From Patulibacter sp. (GTDB lineage: Bacteria > Actinomycetota > Thermoleophilia > Solirubrobacterales > Solirubrobacteraceae): a stretch of 64,000 bases of DNA. Made by a program: the position numbers and the translations under genes. Shown here piece after piece: positions 45,249-53,432 of the stretch; positions within the stretch are counted from its first letter, which is position 1; every line of letters begins with the position of its first letter. The notes beneath the pieces were generated by a model. The model ran no database searches, was not told where the DNA came from, and saw only the letters and a program-made list of their open reading frames with translations. The stretch is from the NCBI RefSeq assembly GCF_030655195.1, contig NZ_JAURWA010000137.1, positions 1-64,000 of the forward strand, read 5' to 3'.

Positions 45249-47243
45249 TCAGCTCCCCGGCGGCGTCCAGACCAGGAAGCCGTCGACCTCGGTCGGCTCG
45301 CCCGGCAGGTCGCAGCGGGCGTCCTGCGGACGTCCCGGGCCGATCGTCACCACGCGGCCGGCGGCCAGACCGCCGCGGAGGGCCTCGCAGTCCGCGACGA
45401 GGCGGCTGCCCGGGGCACCGTGCGCCCCGAGCGCCCACGCCGGGGTCGCACCGAGGGCCAGGACGACGTCGTCGGGCTCGGGCGGGCGGCCGGTCTCGAG
45501 CGTCGTCGCGTGGCGGTCCCAGAGGCCCGGGGTCGCGACCAGGACGAGCACCGCCGCGACGACGACGAGCCCCGCACCCACGCGGGGGCGGAACACCGGG
45601 GCCAGGACGCGGCCCGCGCGGCTCCCGGCGACGACCAGGACGACCAGGACGACGACCGCGATCAGGGCGGCGGTCAGGCCGTGCTCGATGGGCAGGCGGT
45701 CGAGGTCGACGAGCTCCCCCTCGGGGAGGTCCGCCGCGTAGCGCCGGGCGACCACGAGCTGCGCGACCGCGACGAGCGCCGCGGCCCCCGCCAGCGCCCG
45801 CGGCGCCCATGTGGGCCGGCCGGCGGCCAGGCGCGACAGCGTCGCCCAGCCCGCGACGGCCAGCAGGACCCAGCAGGGCATGAGGTACCGCGTGGCCCCG
45901 GCCGCCAGGGCGGGATCGGACGTCGTGCCGGTGCCCGGGGCGACGAACCACGCGAGGGCCCCGAGGACGCCGCAGACGGCGACGAGCCGCACGAGCCCGC
46001 CGCGGACGATCGCGAGCAGCCCGATCGCGAACAGCGGCAGGATCACCCACGCCAGGTCGAGGTAGGTCGTGCCGCCGACGCGCAGGACCTCGCCGGGGTG
46101 GTCGACGAACCGGCTCACGGTGGGGCGCAGGATCTCGGGCACCGGATCGCCGGAGGGGCTCGACAGCAGCGGCCAGGCGGGGTGGCCGTGCAGCAGCAGG
46201 TTGCGGGTCAGCCAGACGCCACCGCAGGCGCCGGCGACGACGACCGCGAGGCCCCACCACGGCACGGCCCGCAGGCGCCCGAGGAGCTCCCGGCGCGCGG
46301 GCCAGGCGAGAAGCAGGAACAGCAGGCCGCCGCACGCCGCCGTCGTCTTGACGCCCAGGGCGAGCAGCAGGCCGACGAGCCCGGTCAGGAGCCCGGCGAC
46401 GTCGGCCGACACACGCGACCGCCCCCGTGCGGCCGCCTCCGCTCCCTCGGTCGCTTCCCCCGGCCCTGCGCCCGCCGACGCCGTCGCGGTCTCCGTCCCC
46501 CGGCCTGCCGCAGCGTGCAGCACGATCGTCGCCCCGCAGGCCATGATCGCCGCGCCCGCGAGGTCCGTCGAGACCTGGCTGGCCTGGGCGAGGAACGGCA
46601 GGGCCAGGGCGGTCGAGGCGACCGCGCCCCAGCCCGCGGCGGCCGTCCCGCCGAGCCGTCGCACCGACGTCCAGACCGCCAGCGCCACGACGCCGAGCGC
46701 CGTCGGGGTCACGAGCAGCGCGACCGCCGTCGAGCCGACGACGGTCATCAGCCAGCCGATCGTCAGCTCCGTGCCGACGGGGTAGGCCTCGACGGGGAGG
46801 CCCTCGACGACCCCGGGCAGGCTCGCGAGGTGGCCGTCGCCGATCCAGGCCGCGGGGACGGCCAGGTGGTAGAGCAGACCATCGAAGCCGATGACCGGCG
46901 CCGACAGGCTGACCGCGCAGAGCGCGACCACCCCGACCCCGACGACGGCCAGCAGCGTGCGGGTCGCCGGGTCCGGCGCCGCGGTCGGCGTCCCCCGCGG
47001 GACGAACCGCAGCACGAGCACCGTCAGCGCGAGCGCCGCCCCGGCGCCGACCGGCCCCGGGCCGACCCCGAGCGGCAGCAGCGTCGCCAGGCCGGAGACC
47101 TGCACGCCCAGCCACCACCAGACGACCGCGGCGAGCCCCCGCACCACGGGGTCGTCCGTGCGCAGCCGCGAGGCGAGCCGCCACGCCGCCGCCGCGAGGA
47201 CCGCGACGACCAGCAGGCCGACGACGCTGTGCAGCACCCACAC
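45249..47243 (-). CDS. Multi-pass membrane protein, putative GT-C type glycosyltransferase
   Basis: About 660 aa with many TM segments; FDGLLYHLAVPAAWIGDGHL-type loop; adjacent to GT2. Confidence 0.65.
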   Translation of the reverse strand: MWVLHSVVGLLVVAVLAAAAWRLASRLRTDDPVVRGLAAVVWWWLGVQVSGLATLLPLGVGPGPVGAGAALALTVLVLRFVPRGTPTAAPDPATRTLLAVVGVGVVALCAVSLSAPVIGFDGLLYHLAVPAAWIGDGHLASLPGVVEGLPVEAYPVGTELTIGWLMTVVGSTAVALLVTPTALGVVALAVWTSVRRLGGTAAAGWGAVASTALALPFLAQASQVSTDLAGAAIMACGATIVLHAAAGRGTETATASAGAGPGEATEGAEAAARGRSRVSADVAGLLTGLVGLLLALGVKTTAACGGLLFLLLAWPARRELLGRLRAVPWWGLAVVVAGACGGVWLTRNLLLHGHPAWPLLSSPSGDPVPEILRPTVSRFVDHPGEVLRVGGTTYLDLAWVILPLFAIGLLAIVRGGLVRLVAVCGVLGALAWFVAPGTGTTSDPALAAGATRYLMPCWVLLAVAGWATLSRLAAGRPTWAPRALAGAAALVAVAQLVVARRYAADLPEGELVDLDRLPIEHGLTAALIAVVVLVVLVVAGSRAGRVLAPVFRPRVGAGLVVVAAVLVLVATPGLWDRHATTLETGRPPEPDDVVLALGATPAWALGAHGAPGSRLVADCEALRGGLAAGRVVTIGPGRPQDARCDLPGEPTEVDGFLVWTPPGS

Positions 47244-47252
47244 GCCGGGGGC

Positions 47253-48041
47253 CTACCGGCCGTCGGGCGGGTCGACCACGCGCGGTGCCGGCAGGAAGCG
47301 CCGGTCGGACTTGATCCCCGCCCGGTGCAACGTCAGCCGCACCCCGGTCCACAGGGTCAGGAGCGCGTAGACCGTCGCCGGCTTCAGCCGGATCGACGAC
47401 GCGTCGTCGAAGTACTTCGTCGTGCACGCCGCCTCGGCGATCGTGAAGTCGAGGTGCGCCGCCTGGTAGAGGACCTCGGAGTCGAAGCTGAAACCGAGCG
47501 AGTTGCGCAGCCACGGCAGCTCCAGCAGCAGGCGGCGGCTGTAGGCGCGGTAGCCCGTGTGGCCGTCGGTGATGTGCGCGCCCATCAGCGTGTTCTGGAT
47601 CCGCGTCAGACCCAGGTTGGCGAGCCACTTGTACCAGGGCATCCCGCCCTTGAGCGCGCTGCGCCGGTTGGGCAGCATCCGCGAGCCGAGGACGAGGTCC
47701 GCGTCGCCGGCGACGATCGGCGCGACCATGTCCGGGATCAGGTCCGGGGTGTACTGGCCGTCGGGGTGGAGCATCACGACGATGTCCGCGCCGCGCTGCA
47801 GGGCGTGGAGGTAGCACGTTTTCTGGTTGGCGCCGTAGCCCGCGTTGTGGGGGTGCCAGACCGTGGAGATCTTCAGTCGCTCGGCGACGGCGAGGGTGTC
47901 GTCGGTCGAGGAGTCGTCGACCAGCAGCAGCTCGTCGACGTAGTCCTTCGCGATGCCGCCGACGGTGGCCTCGAGCGTCAGCGCCGCGTTGTGCGCGGGC
48001 ATCACGACGATCGTGCGGTGGTTCGGGTGGGCCTTGCTCAT
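47253..48041 (-). CDS. Glycosyltransferase family 2 (dolichol/polyprenyl-phosphate mannosyltransferase-like)
   Basis: IVVMPAHNAALTLEATVGGIAKDYVDELLLVDDSSTDDTLAVAERL, MLHPDGQYTPDLIPDMVAPI, VLGSRML. Confidence 0.92.
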   Translation of the reverse strand: MSKAHPNHRTIVVMPAHNAALTLEATVGGIAKDYVDELLLVDDSSTDDTLAVAERLKISTVWHPHNAGYGANQKTCYLHALQRGADIVVMLHPDGQYTPDLIPDMVAPIVAGDADLVLGSRMLPNRRSALKGGMPWYKWLANLGLTRIQNTLMGAHITDGHTGYRAYSRRLLLELPWLRNSLGFSFDSEVLYQAAHLDFTIAEAACTTKYFDDASSIRLKPATVYALLTLWTGVRLTLHRAGIKSDRRFLPAPRVVDPPDGR

Positions 48042-49042
48042 CGTGCGTGGCGATCGCTCGTGGGGGTGACGGCGGTGCGGACGGCCTCGAGGTAGATGCT
48101 CGCCCCGCGACCCTCCCGGGCCTCCCCCACCGCCGCGGCCGCCGCGACCGGCAGGAGGACGCCCGCCACCAGCGCGGTGTACGCCCGCCGCACCCCGGAG
48201 AGCGGGGCCTGCCGGGCGTCCGGCTGACGGATCGCATCGTAGAGGTCCCCCGCGTACGGCACCCGCCCCACGAGCCCGTGGAGGGCGCAGAACACCGACT
48301 GCCCGGCGCGCAGGTGGCCGCGCCGGCGGATCTCGAAGCCCTCGGCGCGCAGCCCCTCCTCCAGCGCCCGGGGCGTGAAGTGGACGAGGTGGCGCGGCTG
48401 GTCCCACGCGAGCCAGCGGTCGCCGAACGACCGCGCCTGGCGGCTGTCGGCGTTGGGGCACGCGAGCACGAGGACGCCGCCGGGCCGCAGCAGCCGGGCG
48501 GCCTCGCGGACCGCGGCGCGCGGCTCGGGCAGGTGCTCGATCACGTGCCAGAGCACGACAGCCGCCGCGCCGCCGTCGGGCCGCTCGAGCTCGTCGAGCG
48601 CGTCGTCGCGCAGGTCGGGCCGCGCGGTGGTGTCGGTGTCGCGCTCCAGTCCGATCGCCTCCCTGCCGCGGCGGTGCAGCGCGTCGAGCAGGTGCCCGTC
48701 GCCCGCGCCGACGTCGATGACCACGCCGTCCGGGGCGATCCGGTCGACGGTCCAGGCGGTGCTCCCGCGCGTGACCCGCAGGATCGCGTCGCCCGGACCG
48801 GAGAAGCGCCCGCCCTCCGGCCGGTACCAGTCGGCGTATGCGTGGTCGAGCTCGGCGGCGTCGGGCCAGGGCCAGGTGAGCTGCACCCCGCAGCCGCGGC
48901 AGCGGACGCGGCGGGCGCCGGTGGGGACCACGTCGTCGGTCGATCGGGCACACCACGGGCAGGCCGCGGGGCCGCTCCCGGGCGTGGGCGCCCCGTGGGC
49001 CGCGGAGGCCGGGGCGGCGGCGTGCTGGGGGGACGACGGCAC
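48038..49042 (-). CDS. Class I SAM-dependent methyltransferase with N-terminal CxxC zinc-finger-like motif
   Basis: ACPWCARSTDDVVPTGARRVRCRGCGVQLTWPWP, VIDVGAGDGHLLDALHRRG, VLWHVIEHLPEPRAAVREAARLLRPGGVLVLACPNADS. Confidence 0.88.
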   Translation of the reverse strand: MPSSPQHAAAPASAAHGAPTPGSGPAACPWCARSTDDVVPTGARRVRCRGCGVQLTWPWPDAAELDHAYADWYRPEGGRFSGPGDAILRVTRGSTAWTVDRIAPDGVVIDVGAGDGHLLDALHRRGREAIGLERDTDTTARPDLRDDALDELERPDGGAAAVVLWHVIEHLPEPRAAVREAARLLRPGGVLVLACPNADSRQARSFGDRWLAWDQPRHLVHFTPRALEEGLRAEGFEIRRRGHLRAGQSVFCALHGLVGRVPYAGDLYDAIRQPDARQAPLSGVRRAYTALVAGVLLPVAAAAAVGEAREGRGASIYLEAVRTAVTPTSDRHAR

Positions 49043-49460
49043 GGCGCGGATCCTAGACCGCGGGGGCCCACCGCCCGCGCCCCGTCCCGCGGCGACCGGG
49101 GCGGGCGGTCGTCCGGCGTGCCCCGCCGAGCTCGGTGCGCCTCCGGGGCCCGGCACGGCCCGGGAGGCCCCCGTCCGGGCCCCGCGACGCCCCGCGCGCC
49201 CAAGACCCCGGCCGCGCGCCTCCGGCCACCGGCGTTTCCCGCAAGGTGCGGGAGGACCTCCGTCGCCCCCGCGCCGCGTGTGTCACCCTCGGCGACCGCC
49301 CGGGTGCCCGAGCACCCCGCCCGACCCCACCGCCGTGCCGCCCGCCGACGCCCACCGACCGACCGACCAGGAGCACCCCGTGGGTGCCCGTCCCGCCCGT
49401 TTGCAGGGACTTGCCGGGCCCGTTCCCGTCGCGTCCGGGACGGCCCCTAGCGTGGATCCC

Positions 49461-50153
49461 ATGGTCTCCCACGCGATCGTCGACGCCCGCTCGATCACCG
49501 CGCACCACCCCCTGGGGACCTCCACCGGCCACGTCGTGGAGCTGCGCGGCCAGTGGGACCTGCTCGTCCGTCGCGCGCTCGACGTCTCGACCCTCGCGGT
49601 CGAGCTGGCCGCCCTCTCGGAGCCCGAGTTCCTCAGCCTCTGCGACTGGCTCCAGGACGCCGGCCGGGGCCTGCCGTTCCGGTTCCTCAGCGTCCACGCC
49701 CCGACGAAGCAGCTGGCGCTGCCCGAGGCCGACCTCGTCGAGCTGCTGCTCGCGCTGCCCCCGGTGGTCGACGCGATCGTCGTGCATCCCGACGTCCTGG
49801 AGCGCCCGGAGCGGTTCGCGGCGCTCGGGCGCACCCTGGTCATCGAGAACATGGACGGCCGCAAGGGCACCGGCCGCACCGCGGCGGAGCTCGAGCCGTA
49901 CTTCGCCGCGCTCCCCGACGCCGGGTTCTGCCTCGACGTCCCGCACGCCGGCTCGATCGACCCGTCGATGGGCGTCGCCCACGACCTGCTCGACGCGTTC
50001 GGCGAGCGCCTGCGCCACGTACACGTCTCCTCCGTCGACGAGGACTGCCACCACCTGCCGCTGACGGCGGAGGACGAGGAGGCCTTCGGCCCCGTCCTGG
50101 CCCGCTGCCGCGACGTGCCGTGGATCCTCGAGGCGGACCTGCCGCGGCGCTGA
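49461..50153 (+). CDS. TIM-barrel sugar phosphate isomerase/epimerase-like protein
   Basis: FLSVHAPTKQL, AIVVHPDVL, TLVIENMDGRKGTGRTAAEL, FCLDVPHAGSIDP, HVHVSSVDEDCHHLPLTAEDEEAFGPVL. Confidence 0.75.
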   Translation: MVSHAIVDARSITAHHPLGTSTGHVVELRGQWDLLVRRALDVSTLAVELAALSEPEFLSLCDWLQDAGRGLPFRFLSVHAPTKQLALPEADLVELLLALPPVVDAIVVHPDVLERPERFAALGRTLVIENMDGRKGTGRTAAELEPYFAALPDAGFCLDVPHAGSIDPSMGVAHDLLDAFGERLRHVHVSSVDEDCHHLPLTAEDEEAFGPVLARCRDVPWILEADLPRR

Positions 50154-50294
50154 CGGGCACCGCCGCCCGGGCGCCGGAGGACCCCGGTGCCGCCGCCCGG
50201 TCCGCCGCCCGCGTGGCCGGGCCGACCGCCGCCCGGGGTGGGGTCGCCGTTGCAGCACCCCGTCGTGCCGGTTCCCGCCGGTAGCGTCCCCGGC

Positions 50295-51293
50295 GTGACG
50301 GACACCCCCCAGGACGCGCTGCTCGAGCTCGCGGCGCACTCCCGCAGCGGGTTCCCCCACCTCGTCGCCGCGCGCGACCGCACCGAGCGCGACCTCGACG
50401 ACCTGCGCCGCCGCCTGTCGGACGTCCCCCGCGACGGGACGACGGCGGTGGTGATGATGGGCTCGTGGGGCCGACGTGAGCGGACCTCCGGGTCCGACGA
50501 CGACTTCCTCGTGCTCGTCGACGGCGAGCGCCGCCCCGACGCCGAGCCGCAGCTGGAGCGCCTGGAGAGCCTGCTCGGCCTGGGCGAGGCCAAGCCCGGC
50601 ACGCAGGGGATCTTCGGCCAGCAGGTGTTCGTCGGACCGATGGTCCGCCACATCGGCCTGCAGGACGACACGAACGCCAACCTGACCCAGCGGATGCTGC
50701 TGCTGTTGGAGTCGGTGCCGGTCGTCGGGCGCGAGTCCTACCGCCGCTCGCTGGAGCAGGTCGTCGACGGCTACCTGGCCGGACAGGCGAAGGACTACCG
50801 GCCCCCGCGGTTCCTCCTGAACGACCTGATCCGCTACTGGCGCACCATCTGCGTGGACTTCGCCGGCAAGGCGCGGGCGGAGGAGCAGAAGTGGGGCATG
50901 CGCAACGCGAAGCTGCGCCTGAACCGCAAGCTCCTCTTCGCGGGCGGGCTCGTCCCGGTGCTGCTCTGCCACCTGCAGCGCCAGGACGATCAGCGCGCGT
51001 TCCTCCTCGACGCGCTCCAGGCCCCGCCCACCGACCGCCTGGCCCACGCGTTCCTGCGCTACGACGCCGTCGACGAGGGGGTCCGGGCGCTCGGCGCCTA
51101 CGACCGCTGGATCGGGCTGCTCGACGACGCCGAGACCCGCGCCCACCTGCGCGGCCTGACCCGCGAGGCGGCCGCGGAGGACCCGCGCTTCCGCGACGTC
51201 CGCCGCCTGGCCAAGGAGTTCGAGCAGGGCCTCCTCGCCCTGCTCTTCGAGACGCGCCTGAGCCCGCTCGCGCGCGAGTTCGTCGTCTTCTAG
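50295..51293 (+). CDS. Uncharacterised nucleotidyltransferase-fold protein
   Basis: VMMGSWGRRERTSGSDDDFLVLVDGE (GSxxRxE..SDxD-like NTase motif) and FLLNDLIRYWRTICVDFAGKARAEEQKWGMRNAKLRLNRKLLFAGGLVPVLLC. Confidence 0.72.
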   Translation: MTDTPQDALLELAAHSRSGFPHLVAARDRTERDLDDLRRRLSDVPRDGTTAVVMMGSWGRRERTSGSDDDFLVLVDGERRPDAEPQLERLESLLGLGEAKPGTQGIFGQQVFVGPMVRHIGLQDDTNANLTQRMLLLLESVPVVGRESYRRSLEQVVDGYLAGQAKDYRPPRFLLNDLIRYWRTICVDFAGKARAEEQKWGMRNAKLRLNRKLLFAGGLVPVLLCHLQRQDDQRAFLLDALQAPPTDRLAHAFLRYDAVDEGVRALGAYDRWIGLLDDAETRAHLRGLTREAAAEDPRFRDVRRLAKEFEQGLLALLFETRLSPLAREFVVF

Positions 51294-51339
51294 AGCACCG
51301 CCGCCGACCGACGAAGGATCGCCGACGGTGGTCCCCGGG

Positions 51340-51783
51340 TCAGGCGTCCCGGACGCCCGAGCCCGGTGCCCCGGTGTCGGCCGCGTAGCCGGGCAGGGCG
51401 TCGGCCGAGCGCTGCTTCAGCGACTCCGGGATGCGGTGCGAGATCAGCACCCGGTGCCCGGCCATCTGCCGGTACGCGAACGCGGTCAGCGGTCGGGGGA
51501 CGGCACGGCCGACCGCGACGGCGGCCCGCAGGCCGGCCGGGTCCAGGTACCGGCCGAGCGCGTCGAGGACGTCGGCCCCGCTGAAGAGGCGCTCGCCGTC
51601 CCACAGGTGCCACGTCGCCAGACGGGTCTGCTCGTCGAGGTGGCCCAGGTGCTCGTCGCCGAGCGGGCCCTGGATGGCGGCGAGCCGCAGCGTCCCCGGC
51701 CGCGCCCGGCGGGCCAGCCCGACGACGCCCCAGACGCAGAACCGGCACTCGCGGTCGTAGAAGATCAGGGCGGGATCGGACAC
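51340..51783 (-). CDS. DCC family thiol-disulfide oxidoreductase
   Basis: VSDPALIFYDRECRFCVWGVVGLARRARPGTLRLAAIQGPLG; GTG start chosen so that the upstream repeat array is excluded. Confidence 0.8.
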   Translation of the reverse strand: MSDPALIFYDRECRFCVWGVVGLARRARPGTLRLAAIQGPLGDEHLGHLDEQTRLATWHLWDGERLFSGADVLDALGRYLDPAGLRAAVAVGRAVPRPLTAFAYRQMAGHRVLISHRIPESLKQRSADALPGYAADTGAPGSGVRDA

Positions 51784-51799
51784 TCCCCCTTCATACCCG

Positions 51800-52000
51800 C
51801 TCCGGCGATCGGGACCGGTGCCACCGCGGTCGACGGATCGGGCCGGCGCGGGGGGCAGTCCGCGGATCAGGCCGTGCGGCGGCGTCCACGGATCGGGGCC
51901 GTGTGGCCGCGGTCCACCTACCGGGCCGGGGCGAGCGGCCGTCCACGATCCAGGTCTCGCCGGGCACCGTCCCGCGAGACCGCGATCGGGGTCGCCCGGG
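51800..52000. repeat. Degenerate tandem array of about 28-bp units
   Basis: Unit boundaries (GTC) at 51829, 51858, 51884, 51912, 51941, 51969, plus an earlier GATCGGG unit; e.g. GTCCGCGGATCAGGCCGTGCGGCGGC / GTCCACGGATCGGGGCCGTGTGGCCGCG / GTCCACCTACCGGGCCGGGGCGAGCGGCC. Confidence 0.7.
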
Positions 52001-52188
52001 GACACCGATCCGCGTCTCGCCCCGGACGACGGGCCGAGACCCGGATCCGTGCCGACACGCCTGTCCGCCCCACCCCGCCCCGGCCCGGCCGACGAGCGGC
52101 CACCGCCGCCCCCCGCCCCGCCGACCAGCGACCACCCCGGCCCCGACCCGCCCACGGGACCGGTCCCCCCGATCGGCGACCTCCCCCG

Positions 52189-52213
52189 CGCGGATCCGAC
52201 GTGCGGATCCGCG
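52189..52213. repeat. Inverted repeat cgcggatcc-gacgtgc-ggatccgcg upstream of desaturase
   Basis: 9-bp perfect arms, 7-nt spacer. Confidence 0.6.
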
Positions 52214-52323
52214 GGCGTCCGGCGCCTGATCCCGCAGAATGCTCACGACGTGATGAAAAACGCCGTCCCGGTTCTCGCGCCGGGGGACAGAATCCCGCGC
52301 GCTCCGCGCATACCCTCAATGCC

Positions 52324-53286
52324 ATGGCCGAAGTGCGCGATTCCCAGAACCAGGTGGTGCGTGAGCACAAGACCATGTCGCGGGCGACGAGGTGGATCAA
52401 CATCGTCGCCGTGACGGTCCCGTTCGTCGGGCTGCTCATCGCCGCCGTCCTGCTCTGGAACTCGGCGATCACCTGGTTCGACGTGGCGATGCTCGCCGGG
52501 ATGTACCTCATCTCCGCGTTCGGCATCACGATCGGCTACCACCGGCTCCTGACCCACAACGCGGTACAGGCCAAGCCGTGGGTCCGCTACGCCTTCGTGA
52601 TCGCGGGGTCCACCGCGATCGAGGGTCCCGCGCTGATCTGGGCGGCGGACCACCGCAAGCACCACGCCCACACCGACCAGGAGGGCGACCCGCACTCCCC
52701 GCACATCGGGGGCGGCGAGGGTCTCCGCGGCCTCTGGCACGCGCACGTCGGCTGGCTCTGGTCCACCGAGATCGAGCGCGGCTGGCCCCGCAAGCACACG
52801 CCGGACCTGCTGCGCGACAAGGGCCTCGTCCGCATCTCGAAGGCCTTCCCGATCATCGCGATCGTCGCACTGGCCATCCCGTTCTTCGCCGGCTGGGCCT
52901 ACTACGGCAACGTCGCCGGCGGCCTGCAGACCTACATCTGGGCGGGCCTGGTGAAGGTCTTCCTGATCCACCACGTCACGTGGAGCATCAACTCCATCTG
53001 CCACTTCTCCGGCTACCGCCGCTTCGACGTGGACGACCACTCGCGCAACAACCCGGCGCTCGCCATCCTGAGCCTCGGCGAGTCCTGGCACCACAACCAC
53101 CACGCGTTCCCGCGCTCGGCCTCCCACGGCATGCGCTGGTACGAGGTCGACCTCTCGGCCCTCGTCATCAAGGGCTTCGTCAAGGTCGGCCTGATGAGCA
53201 AGCCGGTCTACATCAGCCGCGAGAAGCAGGACGCCGCGCTGGTGGGCGCGCGCGCCGCCCAGAGTTCCGCGGTCGCCGCGGACTGA
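52324..53286 (+). CDS. Acyl-CoA/fatty acid desaturase
   Basis: ITIGYHRLLTH, DHRKHHAHTDQEGDPHSPH, WHHNHHAFPRSASHGMRWYEVD histidine boxes. Confidence 0.95.
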   Translation: MAEVRDSQNQVVREHKTMSRATRWINIVAVTVPFVGLLIAAVLLWNSAITWFDVAMLAGMYLISAFGITIGYHRLLTHNAVQAKPWVRYAFVIAGSTAIEGPALIWAADHRKHHAHTDQEGDPHSPHIGGGEGLRGLWHAHVGWLWSTEIERGWPRKHTPDLLRDKGLVRISKAFPIIAIVALAIPFFAGWAYYGNVAGGLQTYIWAGLVKVFLIHHVTWSINSICHFSGYRRFDVDDHSRNNPALAILSLGESWHHNHHAFPRSASHGMRWYEVDLSALVIKGFVKVGLMSKPVYISREKQDAALVGARAAQSSAVAAD

Positions 53287-53323
53287 CCTCCCCCGGACCG
53301 GCGCCTCCGGTCCCGCCCCGCCC

Positions 53324-53352
53324 GAAGGCCCGCGTCCCCGACGCGGGCCTTC
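53324..53352 (+). terminator. Hairpin terminator with CGTCGTTCC tail
   Basis: gaaggcccgcgt-ccccg-acgcgggccttc then gtcgttccggg. Confidence 0.75.
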
Positions 53353-53432
53353 GTCGTTCCGGGCGTCCGCCGCGACCCGGGCTTCGCCGGGTGTCCAAAC
53401 GCCACACCGCCCGCGTGCCGTAGCGTCGTCGT

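Noticed and set aside
44593-48237. 1214-aa minus-strand ORF
   Set aside because: Different frame from the GT-C/GT2 genes and Arg/Pro/Gly-rich; shadow ORF.
51800-52060. CRISPR array
   Set aside because: Units are about 28 bp back-to-back and degenerate, with no unique spacers and no cas genes.
51340-52155. 271-aa version of the DCC protein
   Set aside because: N-terminal extension translates the 28-bp repeat array into low-complexity sequence; GTG at 51783 just before DPALIFYDRECRFC is preferred.
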